Below, piece after piece: positions 23,101 through 38,100 of a stretch of 64,000 nt of DNA (position 1 is the stretch's first letter; the number at the start of each line of letters is the position of its first letter). The position numbers were made by a program, and so were the translations under genes. The stretch lies in assembly GCF_048128805.1 (NCBI RefSeq), contig NC_136000.1:14540854-14604853 (forward strand), given 5' to 3'. The notes beneath the pieces were generated by a model. The model had not been told where the DNA came from, did not search any database, and worked only from the letters and a program-made list of their open reading frames with translations. The DNA is from Centroberyx gerrardi. Lineage: Eukaryota > Chordata > Actinopteri > Beryciformes > Berycidae.

Positions 23101-26100
23101 GCAGGATCAGGGGAGGAAAGATAATTCCCAGAATAACCTAGGTGGGCAAAGTTTTATATGCTGCAGTGAGTTTGTTGTGCATTTGCACAGAATTTATTTT
23201 GTCACTGTTGTGTTGTGAAATCTAAAATAACAGTAACAACAACAGCAAACATATGAATAATATTAATAATGATAACACAATAACAATAACAATTTGTAAT
23301 GCACTTTTGATGAAAAATATTAGAGAAAAAGAAATGCAAAGAAATGGGGAAAAGCCTAGTTAAAAAAAAAGTTTAAAAAAAAAGAGAAAAATGTAGAGAG
23401 AGATAAAGAGAGAGTTTCTGTAGAGAAATGTTTTTTAGGCTTGTTTAGGAAATATATTTTTTTGCCATGTCACCTTGAGGCCAGGGTTTTTGCCAATCCT
23501 TAAGCAGCCCATCCACATGTCAGTGAGCAGCATCTGGCTGCAGGTGTGGGCAATGAAGTCGCGTTGTTTAGCAGCCACAGCCAGCTTCAGACAGGTGGAG
23601 TTACTCCAGTTAATCAGCTCGTATGTTAGGAGTTTCATGGCCACCTGCTCATCATGCTTATAGGACTGGTCCAAGAGCTCATAGGCCAGCTGGCCAAATT
23701 CTCTATAAAAGACAGAGAAGTATAATGATAATTTCTGTATAGCGCTTTTCAATCGCTTTACAAAGGGGTAAATAAAAACAAAAAGGATAAAATCAATAGT
23801 AAATACAATGTAAGCAAAGCAAGAAGAAACAAAAAAGCAGAAAAATGAATGTAAAACATAAAAGGGAGGTCAAGGGCAATTAATAAATAAGATCATTACA
23901 TAACAGCAAGTCTATAAAAGTGAGTTTAAACAGCCATTAGGGACCTGCCTGACGACCCCAGGCTGCAATATGACTCATATTGGATTAAAGGGTCTGTGAT
24001 ATAGTTTGATGCCAGACCCATCCTTCTTAAAAATGATCAGCAAAGTCATTTCTAAAAGTGGCAGGTAAGTTAACCAATGTAAAGGTGCTGAAATTGGGGT
24101 GATAGGCACGTTGGCCACAGCCTTGCTAAGCAACTTGTCACACTGCTACTGAAATATAAGTGAGAGATTTCATATCAGTTTGTTATTCAGTTACAAGGCA
24201 TCAGACTGTGGGGAATAAAACACTGAGGCACTGACTTGGAGTTGTTCTCCAGGTCTTGGGAGATGTCGTCCACCAGCTCACTCTCAGAAGACTCATGGGC
24301 CATGGCCTTGTACAGTTTACAGGCCACCAGGGCCTTCGCCATGGCCTCCTCTCCCCTCTGCCACAGGAACAGCGCCATCTTCTGGCGCTTCATCAGCACC
24401 GCCCACACCATCAGCTCATGGAAGGGGTACTTGAATCGACAGACCTCCGGGTCATCCACGTCAATTTCAACCTCCTCCTCTTTCTTCTTTTTGGCCTTTT
24501 TCTTGCCTTTTTGCCGTGGTTCATCATCCTAATGAAATAGAAAATAATTAGATCAGAGATTATTCTGCCGTGTTTGATTGTCGATTCATCATGGTGTTTT
24601 ATTAGCAAATTGAAAGTGTTTTGCTTGGAACAGGATGCCTCACCTCCATTCCGAGAAGTTTCAAAGCTTTGGGCTGCAAAAAGAGGACAAAAACAATTAC
24701 CATCAAACATTACTTGATGTGATGAACAACCCCATAGAAATGAATTTCTTCCACCCACACATACCCGTTTCAGTCCATACAGGTTATTGTAGAGGTTGCG
24801 GAAAGCCTTCCTGGTGTAATTGCTCCTGTAAGCTCCGCCCATGAGGTACTCCAGCACCAGACCAATATCAATCAAGGTGATCTGATAATCTGGAGGAAGG
24901 TTTCCCTGCAGCATCGCCACAACAAGGTTATACAACACGCATCTCAAGATAAAATAAAGCCTAAAATGATCTGAAATATTACATTATGTTGCAATTAGGA
25001 AAGATCATTTTACCTTTTTGACATCCCTAACCACAACATGCAATGTATTTGCAGGGCCGAGTTTCTGTGATGTAGAATAGAATATGTTAGTCATACATGG
25101 CAACTGTTTTCAACTTTGTTTATATTCATCTTTCATTTCCATTTGCTGCAATGTATCCGGCCTACCGTGTTGTATAGCTCCTCTAGTCTGGGAATGGTGA
25201 GGAAGTGATGAATATTGACCCCGTTCTCTAGGAGCAGTTTAACAAAGTCCACTCTGTCCAATACCAGAGCATCCATCATAGCCTGCTCCAGAGAGTTTAC
25301 CTAAGAGAGGGTAATACGTGTGGAATTGTAAGTGTGTACTAACATTGTCTGAGACTGAAGTCTTGGAAGTGTTTATTTTCTATATGCAGTGATCCTCAGT
25401 CTTACCCAACGAATCAACTCCAGCTTCCTTGGATCGGTTTCCTCTGGAGGTTCAGGTTTTGCCTTTCCCTTCCCCTTCCCCTTCTTTGCCCTGGTTTTGT
25501 TTCGAGGAGCGCTGACAGGACTCTTCTGCCTCTCCTGGGTCGGGGCAGTGGAGGCGGTTGTGGTGTTGACGAGGGCGCTGGCAGGCTGACCAAGCAGGAA
25601 CGAGAGAGAAAGAAACCTATAGCATCCTTTTGTTTGAACATCAGCATATTAGTCTCCTACTCTGCTATGATTATTACTTGATTACATTCAATAGTGGGGA
25701 TTTTTGTGTCCCTGAGAAACACAACTCAGTTGAAAGGAGAGGCTTTTAAAACAAGATCTTTTTGTTCTACTGCTGTATGTCAATGAGCATATGAGAACAC
25801 ACTCAATTCTATTTCAGTCCATTTTTTTTATGTTTCAATCCTTTCCTTCAAGCTTAATACATGTTTAGCAACTGTAGTGCACTCATGTGTGGAAGTATAT
25901 GTACTTTGAGGTGAACACCACTCACTGGTAAATTGTGTCCATAAACAAAGATTTGATTGCGAGCAATATCCACTCTGTTCCAGGCCAGAGCCAAGCTAAG
26001 CTGGTCCGGGGCTGAGGCATTTGTGCCTGACGACACAACAAACAGAGGGAGAGGGATGGGGAGAGAGAGAGTATTGAACAGACGGTATGTAGTACACAGT

Positions 26101-29100
26101 GAGAAAAACATTGCTGTGAGATTATAGATAATTGAGGTCTTTGTTGTTCACGTATCAGATTGTGATGTACTCAGAAAATACCTTTTAACAAGGCAGTAAG
26201 AATGGCCATTTCAATATCCTGCTGTCCCTCAGAACCCATCCGAAAAACTGTAATCTAGGATTGAGAGTAAAAAAAACAGAGAGTAAATGAGTGAAGTAGG
26301 CAGGGTGATGATGAATTAATGAATAGGTGAATGAATGGATAGACTGAACACATAAAAAAGTGAATGAATGAGTGAAATGATATCAGGAGTGTATTCCCAC
26401 TCTCAGTATAGCAATATGTGCCGTACATGTGGAGACAACTGATTGGAGATTGAGATTCAGACTGCAGTTTAAAGTTGAGGACTTCATGTTGTAAGACCTC
26501 TCACTGCTCTGCTCTGTGATTGACCCTACGAGCACGGACAGCTAATTTACTTGTCAGATGGAGTGAGAGTACTTGCATTGTTATAGACTGGACTATATCA
26601 AATGGAATTACACTGACGGCTCTGTCACATGTGCAGCCATGGTAAATGGGATTAGGTTGGCATGAATATGTGGCGTGGTGCCAGAGATTTCAGAACTGGT
26701 CTCGGGATGCGTTAATAATGAGCGGCCTGTGCATCAGCCCAGAGCTGTTAGACTGAAAACTTGTGGTGTTCTTTCGGAAAGTAGAAGGGTGCACTCGGTT
26801 CTTTTTTTTTTTGTTTTGTTTCAAATAGGGAGGCTTGTGTAATGGTAAGCTCGTAATTCGGTTAAATGCTTCATGGTGGTGGTAGATCGCTGCAAATTGC
26901 AGCCCTTTGAATCTGTGTTCTTATTTGTCCGCCCCAGCTGTTCACATGGGATGCACTTAGGATGAAAGGATTATGTGGGGACTAGACAGTGACATTGATT
27001 CACCTGTAGGTTAGTTATGGCACTTTAGACTAAGAGCAGGCAATGAAATGCCCCCTTAGTCACATATAAAGAGCTCAAAAACTTGGCAGTCCTGTCACAT
27101 TGTCTGGGTCGGGTATCAGTGAAAACTAAATGGTACGGAAAAAAGCTAAAGGCTGTATGATCTTTGAAAAAGCAGTTTAAGTTGCTTATCTGAGTGTGTT
27201 GGAGCATTAGGCGGTCTAATACATTGGGGATAGAGGATACAGACACTCTGGTGAAGTGATAGCACTCCGGGGACTGAAAAAGCCCAGGGAGAATTAGCAT
27301 GGAGAGAGAGGAACCTGGCTGAGGATTAGGGAGATGGATCTTGTCCTCCATCTGTGTGGTGCATGCTACTGCGGATGGATGAAGTAAGAGCCTCTGCTAA
27401 GCAGGTGGTTGTGTGCACTGATCTTTCCCACCCAAATGTATGGAGCCTGGAGATTATATGCACTGGGTATTACAAACTACTAATCACATCACTTAAGTAA
27501 GAGAAATCTGCTGGAGATGCACAAATGGTGCCGCTATTTATGTATCAGGCTCTCCGGAAAACACTTTGGGGAAACACTTTCAGCTCAGGGATAATCTGCT
27601 AACTGTGAAGACATTTACCAGGTCAGTATCTCATAGTAAAGCATTGAATCATACTGTTTACATTAAAGTAAACAGAGTTGGACGACCACCAGCCACTTTA
27701 CAGGCTGTTTGCAAAACACATTAGGATTGATGATGGCCTATAGTGTGCTACCGTGAAGCTGTGGATTAAATGATACGACACACATGACCACAATGAGTAG
27801 GAGAAATGACAAGCAGGTTGTGGGGATTATGTTTATTCAATAGGTTAATAGGAATAGACAGATGAGTGGAATAAATGAATGACAATGGAGAACAAATGCT
27901 TTACAACTCAATATTTATTGATTGAAACAGACATGTATTATTATTTTTGAATGCAAGGTAGTTGTGAAACACCAGCAGCTTGACTATGTTTATGCCTGAT
28001 ATTTGTCCTGTATGAGGATTCAAATATTTTACTTGGCTTATTCCTCTACTCACCAGTTCTCTTTTTTTCATGCACTCCATAACCATGAGCAGGATCTGCT
28101 GTGATTGGCTTTTGCTATAATTGAAGGTCTTTTGGATGGTCACCAAAAGTTGGTCTCTGACGTCATCGTTGACGAGTCTGGAACAAGAGATTCACGATGA
28201 CATCCAAGCTTTGTATCATTGTTTATTGTTTATTGTGGATCCCCATTAGTCGACGCACAAGCGGCAGACTAGTCTTCCTGGGGTCCATTTAAAATGTCAA
28301 TACAAGACAGTTAAAGTTAAACATCTATATAAAATGAAAATGACCAATTACAACAAGATTGTACCGATACAACAGTTGTATCAGAGGCATAAAAACAGAG
28401 GACTACTAAGGAGAAATAATCCAATATCTCACCCTCCGTCCTCTGAGAACTTGTGTGCGAAGGAAATGATGTCGGAAGCGCGGCCGCTGCCATCACACAC
28501 CACCACAGGAATCGGAGGCTCGTCCCGCAGGCTCTCGAGGGCGATGGAGATAACGTTGGGACCTCCTTCCACTATCAGGCACACCAGTGGGACGCCCTGC
28601 CCCAGACCTGAAACACATGAGAGAACAGTCAACATTTACAATCAGTACGATCAGTCTGTCCATCCATCCATCCATCTATTTATTGCTGAATTGTCACCTT
28701 ATAATATTGTTAATTTGGAGAGTGATATGTTGAAGTAGAGCACGTTGATGTGATGTTCACGTGTCAACAGACAAACCACAGGAGGAAGTGAAGTCAGTGG
28801 TGACAGCTGAGCATCCCTTTGCTGTCCCTGCCTTAATCCAAGCTCCAGGCATAGGATGACAAAGGGAAGCCCACAGGTCACAGAGGAACTCTCCATCCAC
28901 ATGTCCAACAAGAACAACGAGAAGGTCAAACACACACAAACACACACACCATGGAGGATGAAGCAGCACTGGCATGCTATCTGCCATCTACGGTGACTTA
29001 CGAGTGTTGATCTTCTGCAGGGAGATGTGCTTCTCCAGCTGTCGACGGAGTTTCACCTCGGAGCCGTACTTCCCGCAGGTACCGTTGTCAGTCAGGATGA

Positions 29101-32100
29101 AGTGGGAGTGGCTGTTGTTGAGCACAGCCAGCTTGCTCAGTGGGTTGGACATCGTCTGGTAAGGTCTGGTTACCTGGAATTAGAACAAGCACCGGGCCTT
29201 GAGTCGTTTCAACAATGAAGAACTATTAGTATGAAAACGTCTTTGTCTTTCAGGAAGCTTAAGGAAATGCAGCGCCAAATGTTCTTACCTCTTTTCCAAT
29301 AAGGTCCTCTTTGTTTTCCAGGATCCCCCATGGAGCGATGCCTATCGCACACACCTTCCCACGGGACTTGGAGGAGTGGTCCTTTAAGGCATCGCCGACG
29401 TGACGGATCACCCCTAAGTTGTTAAGAGCCAAACATAGCAACATGAATAATGACTGTTTCAGCTGCCTAATGGGGCTGCGTCATGGGACACAGTGTGGTT
29501 AGTGCATGCAAAATCCACACAGATTTGCATTTGAGATAAATTTTCACACGAAAGCTTTAATTATAGTGCCTAAACCTGTGACAATGGGCTGTTCAAATCT
29601 CCTCCAGGAAATTTCAGAATAGATATTATGTAATGAGAATTTAGATAATCTTCTAATATCAGAAATTGTGATTTGTTAAGTGAACATTAAAAGCATTATC
29701 CTGAACTGTTTGTAAAGCTTATGTGAATGGTCAAGGTCCCCACCGGTGTTGACTCCACCCGTGAAGATCCAGGCTCCGGTGGTGACGGCAGCTTTGATCA
29801 GGCCTTTACCGAACACTTGTTTGAGTTTGGGCTGGAGGTCGAAGTTCTGCAGACCTCCGTGCACAGAGATGAGCAAGGTGGGCAGCTCCAGCTGCCAGTC
29901 CTTCACCATCAGATGCAGCAGGTTGTCCGGCTTGGTGTCGTAGGAAACACGGATGTACTAGGAAAGAGAAGAAGGGAAAAGTTCAGTACTGTGTCTGTCA
30001 ATTTATAATCCACTTCAGTGGCTCCGAAGTGGTGAAACCTACACTGTGAAATGCACTATGCACTATGCACTGTAAAAATTCATTGTTTTAACTGATAATC
30101 ACAACTAATCCATAATGAATATATAACAACTTCTAATCATAGGTATCCATAATTCATTTCTTTTATTATTCATTTTTCTAATCAATTTACAGCTTTACTC
30201 ATAGTGGCTATAGATCAATATAAAATGTCATGTTTAATATTTTCACACAGTCACCTTATGAACCCTGACTGTTTTGAGTTTTACAACTTTTGAACATTAG
30301 GTTAGATTTGCTCTATTTAACCACATTCAGTGAGAAGTCCCACTGACAGTACTTCTCTCATGCTGTTTTAGCTCTTTAGAGTGGTCAATTTATAATCTAC
30401 CTCAGTGGCACCAGATTGGTTAGAAGGCCACAAGCGGAACTCACCATGGCCTTGTTGATGAATCCTCCACCCTGGAACTCGATTATGCCAAAGGCGTCTG
30501 TTGGGTAGGTCTTGGTGTGCTTGACCACTGACCATCTCTCCTGTGGGGTTTCAATCTGCACCAGCTGGTTCTCCTCCGATTGCTTGTTGGTGATCGCACC
30601 AGGGAGGATGGCCACGTGCTGCGCGATCAGCTGACCACAGGCACATCTAGACAGAGTATAGAGGAAGAGCACCATGTTAGAGAATCACTCAGTTGACACT
30701 AACATAGTCCCTGATTTCTGAGCTCCACACGTAAATTTGATTATTCATAGAAAACCCTGAGCAGTACTCCACTCAGTGGCATCAAGTGTATTAGGAGTGA
30801 GTGACACAGATCAAAGACTGTTGTTGTTTGTCTCCTCGTGGAGTTTGTCTGTTGTCCTCGGCTCACACACTGCCCAGGCTCTTTCATGCCTGTGGCCATT
30901 TCTGGGAAATACGTGCCTCAACGCACACTGGGCTGCTCTCTCTGGCAGCTCTAAGCCTATTCTCAGAGCCCAGGATGGTAATCATGTGCTACAACACACT
31001 GTAAAAAAATCATTGTTTTAACCTAGAATCACAAGTAATCCATAATGAGTGTATAACAACTTCTGGTCATAATCACATATCCATAATTCAGTGAATGAAT
31101 GAATAAGTGGGCATACACTATTTCTAATAATAATTAATTTCACTTATTTTGAACACTAGATAAGATTTGGCCCAACTATGCTCACAGAGTGAACAGAATT
31201 AAGTGGATACCAATTACCAAACATACCAAACAATTGTATAAAATAAGACATCATAAAGATATACACAATCCACATTTTATGTAAATTTGAATAAAAGTGA
31301 AATTTAGGTGGTAGCAATCAAATTGCAGCATAATACAGCAAGGAAACGTGCAAATACAACGTACAACGTTACAACTGTACAGTCATACAAATGGACTTTA
31401 AAAGTCTAGTTAACTTAAATACATCTCAAGTCATTTTGACAGTGAATTGATTAATTGTATTATTTTTTATTTTTGAGTTGTTTTAGTATTATACTGGACG
31501 AGTTGTTTTGATGATTTATTTTTTGTAGTGTATAAATTTCCTGTCAGGGGAGATTACTCTGCTCACCTATCTGTCTGTAACCAATGTTCTGCATATTCTC
31601 CCTCACAATGAACAAGAAATATGGGGCAGTGGCATGGCTGTTGTAATTTGAGGCCATATGTTACCACAGGTGATAAATTACCCGCTAAGAAGAGAAGGTG
31701 CAGAAGAAAAAAATTACCTGGTTGGGTCCTTGGTGGGAAATATGTGAATACATTCTCTTTTCAGAAAGGTCCTCTCAATCCAAGCTTTTTGTGCCTGAAA
31801 AAGAGAAAATCCCAATGTGTTAGTTTACATTAACTACTGCCTGTGAATGTATCATACAGTGGTCACAGGCAGATCATCCCCGCCGATATCTGAAAGAGCT
31901 GGAACAGATGTCAGTAGTATACTTCACCGCAAGCCATTCCGTATTTAAGTTTCACTATCAAAATCCTCTTAGCGGTAATCCTGGCTAAAAGGTGATGACT
32001 AGTTGCATTCTAAAAAGAAACCCACAGATGACAGAGAGGAGAAATTATGATAAAAGTGAAAAATTGTTTCCCTGGAGAGAGTTTTTATGGCATGTTGCCT

Positions 32101-35100
32101 GGTACCAGCAGGCAGGTACAAGGCATATGACATGGTGAGGTTAACAAGAAGAATAACTCATTTCATCCAGAACATGTCCTGTTATTCCTGGGATTATTAG
32201 TGCACAGTTGATTAACAACTCTGTGTTATGAGGCATCTTTTATTGTCTGCTCGCCAATGGAAAGCATCACACAAAAGTAGCATGCCACCACACTATTTCA
32301 AATCCTGTTCTGATAGCTGTCTGATCTTTTTCCAGTGCTGAGCAAAAATAACCTGAGTTCAAAGCAAAGTTTCTCTGTGGGCCATTGTTGACAGTGGAGA
32401 CCCAATTAAAACCAAAGCATTGGAAGCAGATCTTTTCAAGAAAACACTGGTAAATTAAAAGTGGAAAAAGCCTTGATAATTCTTATTTCCCCCCAAATCA
32501 GTTTGCTATATAACCATCGCCAATCACAATGTCCTTTAACCTTAACCTTAATCCTGAGGATATATGTATGAATGAAACACTGCAGATAAATTGTAATAAA
32601 GTCTTGTGATCAGAAATCACAAGTATGAAGCAGCCGTAACACAGTAGTTACTGTTCTCTCTCTTTATGTGTGTAATGCCTCCTGGCCAAACGGCCCCAGC
32701 CTCAGCCAAATATATTCTGGTTGTGATAGTGATAATGAGAACAGACAACAATGCACATGCGCCTTGCTAACTGTCACTTTTTCAGTACATATGATGCCTC
32801 CTATGGTACCTCTCTACATGTTATCTATATTATCTGTAATTAGTATATATATGATAAGGTGTATAGTTTTTTACAAAGTACATCTCTTAGATATATTTAT
32901 GGCTCTCTTTAGACCTGTTAACGTGAATACAAGCACATTATTCTCATTTTCCTCTCACCTTTGTTGTATATTGCATGTATATTGCTATTTTTATGTTTTT
33001 ACTTATTTAATACTAAAAGTTTTTAATCATACATATTCATTTATTGTCTCGATGAGTTTTACTGCTACAGTACTGCTGCTCTTTTGCACACCCTCTTAAT
33101 ACTGTAATCCATACCCTTCATCCTTTCATTCATACATTTCTAATTAACATTTTTTCTTTGCTGTATCCTATTACTATTTATTACTGCAATGGCATGATTT
33201 TCCTACAGTAATCATTAAAGTTTCATCTCATCTTGTCTTAATCCACAGCAGTCAGCTGATAATGACTTGGTTTAGTAGATAAAATTAATGAGAAAAACAA
33301 ATATTTTGTTAAATCAATAGACTATTGATTGAAAAAATATACATCTTTCACTAACACATTTTAAGTGTAAAAGTAATGGGTTTACAAGGGATCCATGAAC
33401 ACAATTTGACTACGAATAACTTAGAAATAACAAGTACAGTAAAAACATGCAGAGTGGATTCAATACCTAGTAAATATTCTTAATATATCTGTATAGGAAT
33501 GGAATGAATGTTAAAAATCTGTAGTTGTGGAAAAAATATAACTGCAAAAAGTTAACCACAGTTAGGTGTGGTTGTCGCTGTTCGTTTTAAAATAATCTTT
33601 TCTCAGCAATTTTCCATCTCATCATGGTTTAGTAAGCACTCAGCCGTTCATATAGTGCTGCCTGCTCACACTCGCTGCCTCTGAATTCACTTTATAGTAT
33701 GGATCTATAAATTAATATCATCGCACCGCATCGCTTCCCACTAAGTATGATTACACAAGTACAGAACTAATCCTGTCGTACGGTTCAATCCCTAATGAAA
33801 TGAACTTTTAAGAGTAGAATTAGAGTGGAATATAGATCCACTTACGTACAATCTTCCATCCGAGCCGAAGTCCTACCTCTAGTGCTGCTGCAGATCAAGC
33901 CTGTGGGTTCATAGGGAGATCTAGGGTCTGCATGCTGCCGCTCCTCTACCACAGCGCTGCCTCCCAGTGCTGCACACCCAGTCAAGTGGTCTCATTGAAT
34001 CCCACAGGACATGAAACTTCTTCACTTTATGAGGGCCAGTTAATATGATGAGCATGTGAGCAGGGTCTTTGTTCGCCCAAGTCTCATGACTCCAGTTCAA
34101 GGTAATCCTTTTGGGAGTCCCATGACCCCTTCTCCTTGCCCACAGGGTATTTTCATCCTTCGCTTGAACAAGGCACAATAAATCTACTTTGATAACGGGC
34201 CCCTAATCTCCAATTTGTTGAAACTCCTTTCTTTGTGTTCACTTCACAGTGTGGATGATCTTAGCTTGTGTGAGAAGACTGTGCTTGAGAGAAGAGTGGC
34301 CAGACTAAAAACATTGTAGTCTGGTTCAGTAAGAGGGAGAAAGAGGTAGAGAAGCTCCCCAACTTTTCATTTGAAAATGTCCACCCCCTCCGACAACTTT
34401 GATTTCAACCTAATTTGCATAATTGAGAGAATTGGATGCAGGCATTCTTTTGGAAGGCGCCTTGTTAAGACATGACTGGTCTCCAGTTGGGGGCAAGGTC
34501 AGTCAATGCTAATTGCAGTTAATCTCTATTTCCACCAACCCTGTTTTTGTCAAAGAAAAGAAAACTCAGCAGACCTGCATTCAGCTGGGTCATTCAATAT
34601 TCTCTTAATTTTGGTTTTTAATTTTCGTTATTTCATATGGATTCGTATCTCAACACTTTAGTGACCTTCCAAATGCCTTCCAGCAGGCTGAATGTAGGTT
34701 GCTACTGTTAAAGAAAGACTCTTTTTAAAATCAGAGTCAGCCTACTGACTGCCGCCTGAAATCCAACTATTTCAGCTCAAGGCTAAAACAGACACTTTGG
34801 ATATCAATAGGCTTCTTTTTAGTCAGTGTTTGGAGAGGGAAATGCCAAGTCAGACTAAATCTTATCACGTTCTCTTGCACATTTTGGACTTAATGAGGGC
34901 ACATGATGAAGAATACTTTAATTTATTGAGACCTTTTAAATACATGCTTTTGTAGCTCGAGGAAGGCACGAGCTAGAAGCTGAGATGGAGTATAACCAGC
35001 ACACACTTATGGCCATCCATTTAAAACCTCTGTCTCATGTGGAATGGGTTTGATAAGCACTCCTTTTATGGTTGAAGTGAGCAGTTTGAGCCTGACTGTA

Positions 35101-38100
35101 ACTCAGGGTGAGAAAGACGGGGTGGCTGGTGGTTGATGGCTCAGAAAGCCAGACGGGGAGAGAGAGCTAGCTTCCCCCCTTCGGACCAACGCTGGTAAAA
35201 AAAAACGCACGTGGACTGCTGTTAATTATAGCCGAAGAAAACAAAGAGCATTTCCAGAAGGGTTTGTCCGGTATGACGCAGTTATTTCAGCTTACTTAAA
35301 CTCATTAACCACCACAATTAAAACCAAAATCCAGTCAGCAACCAGTCGCCTCGTTAGAGCCGCCTTTGAGCACTTAGAAAAACCTTGAAGGAGTAGAATT
35401 AGATACTGCGGGATCAGATTGTGTCACACCGAGCAAATTAACGAGACTTAACGACAAGCCGAGTAACAATAAACAACATTCATTTCAACATGCAGAATTC
35501 TCTAAGAAAGTGATCACTCAAAACAAAAGACAATTGTGTAAAATGAAAATTATAATTGCTGAATTAGGATGAGGATTGCCAGGCTTTGAAAGAGGACAGA
35601 GAAAAAACGGATAGGGTATTTATGACCTCTATTTTTCAGTAGCTGCACTCTAATTTATGCCTTTCCTCACAAATTTGACTATGGTCTACTGAGCCGACTG
35701 CATGATTAACACAATACATGACACAAAATACTTTTATAAAAACAACCTCTACTACTTCTACTACTCATTTCTCAATGCAGCGGTTATGGCATTACAGTTA
35801 TTTTCAAGATACCGTTTGAGCAGTACATGACTGAACAATATGTCCACAGATATACTCATGCCATATATTAATGCCTTTTTGTAATGGAATCACATGGCCC
35901 TTGTCTCCTGACCCACAGCTTAGCGAGCAACTGGATCACAGCAAATTTGTTCCAGTGCAGCTGCAATTTCATGGACTTCGCAGCCCACAACAGCCATAAG
36001 GTAAAGGCATGTAATGATGTATGTTGGCATCTGAACTGACTGATCTAATTCAGTGATCCTCGTCTACAATCAATGGCTTTATAGAGTTGCGTGTAAATTA
36101 TTTTCAGCTATGTGTCAAACGTGTCATAGGGGACGTATCATTTATTCTGAATATGGCAGCAAAGACGCTTCTCCCACAATAGCCTCATCAGGACAAGTGA
36201 AATGGATCAGAAAGGATTTGGGGGTCCTATGTGGAATGTGATGTCACTAGGGGTGAAGATAAAAGCAACTAATTGCTTGGCTTTGGTGTTGAATAGAATT
36301 GTAACAGTTAGAGCCTGATGCAACGTGACAGGAAGGAAACCCATGTAGACTACTTTACTGTCTAAAAAAATATTTCAGACTCATAGTCAATTCCACGTGG
36401 ACTGAATTAAAAGTTGCCTTTTCACTCGGGGAAGGAGAGATATTTGGACAAAAGCGAAGACAAATTTGCGTTAACCATGAAACTAACTGTCAGCCTGTTT
36501 GTAAAAGCACTCATTGTCCTCCTGGGTTTGAAAATCCAGTTAGCTATCACATGAGCACAACATGTCACTGATTATCCCTAAGAGTTGAGGGAGTCATAAG
36601 ACATGTTTTAAAGCTGCTGTTTTTTTGTGTTTTCCCCCGAAGGAGGACCTTACAAAAAAGAAAGAAAGAAATCAAATGACATTTTGCCTACAAACAGGAT
36701 TTAGACAAAATAAAGAAAGCAGATTTTAGTGCTTTAGTGCTGAGTGGGGTGCATTTCCTGGCCTGGAAACAATGCAATTATCCTGAAAAGGGCCTAAGTA
36801 AAATCACCTCTAACCAAATAACCAAATGAATTATCACTGTCATCCCATGATGCATTTCTCTCTTAATGAGAGCTCCATATTCTAGGTTTACAACGCCTCT
36901 ACCAACAAGGCATGGCACTGGTCGCTCAACGGTTTTAAGGGTTTTACAACCATTATATGCAATTGTTATTACACTGAACTAATAGCCGCATATGATCCTA
37001 ATTGAGTGTTTATGGGTGATTCTGCAATGTCATTTTCCACTGGCATCATAAAGATGGAGTATTCGGAGTGCAGCGTTCCCCCTCATGGCCAATCAGTAAC
37101 AAATATGTCACCTTGTTTTGACCTGTAATCATGTAGGGGTAAAAGTTACTCCTCCCCATCATCACTGAAGAAAATCTTTACGGTCGTGTTTCCTTTGTTT
37201 TGACCACAACCGTAATAATGATTTTACCCATTAGCTCCATTCATAATTTATTTAGAACAACATCTGACTCCTTTAACTTTTGGTTTTCGCCGCCTTCGCA
37301 AGCTCAGACTATGACTATCAGATTATGTATTTAGTAGTAACCTATTTGCTCAGTCAAAAAGGGAAAGGGTCACTGGCGGCTGTATATTTTCATACTTTTT
37401 GTTGCTGGTGGACCGTTCTATCTGTGGACAGGACACCACAGGTGGACTGGAATATTCTGTTTACTGTTTTATTCATGGTAAAAGGGATACTCAATAGCAG
37501 AAAGGTTCATGTAAACAGCTTAAGCTGAATAAGTTCTTGGCCAATAGCCAGGTTAGTCCGTTAGGCATTCATAGCCATTGGGTCTCTCTTGAAATGTGTC
37601 TTTTATCACCCTTTACTGTATCAGAGTCATGAGATCTGTTTAAAAATAGAAAATGGGGCTGCTTATGAGGGAAGATCTTAGTAAAGACTGGCAACAAACA
37701 AGACATTTACCCTCATTTCAGCCATTCGGGATATTCTAAAGGATTTGATTACTACTCCTATATTTCTGATGTACTATGAATGAAAAATATATCCCTGATC
37801 ATACCATAACCCACTGTAAATGATGAAGTATTCGCCTATCATGTGTATAAAGAAGATAAATCCAGGATTAAAAAGTATAATAACAACATGAAAAAAAATG
37901 CATAATGAGAAAAAATGGAGTCTGCTGTTTCCCAACCTTCTGGTCCATGCCACCAGTTTATATATAGCAACATATCCGATCTCATTAAAAGTGTGGCATA
38001 ATTCAGTGGAGAGCCATGACATTGCTGATTGCTTTACAGAATAAACCTTATATGAAAAGGTTCTGGATTATACAAAGAATATTAACAGAATGCTACTCTC

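Noticed and set aside
28158-28165. TGACGTCA
   Set aside because: Lies inside a trpm1 coding exon, where it encodes conserved residues; chance occurrence.
32668-33099. 143-aa plus-strand frame
   Set aside because: Lies over the 3' end and tail of a LINE fragment and has no conserved character.
33838-33900. Minus-strand ATG followed by a gtaagt donor as trpm1 start exon
   Set aside because: Its phase leads to a stop in the next trpm1 exon. The exon at 39355-39426 fits both the phase and the human N terminus.
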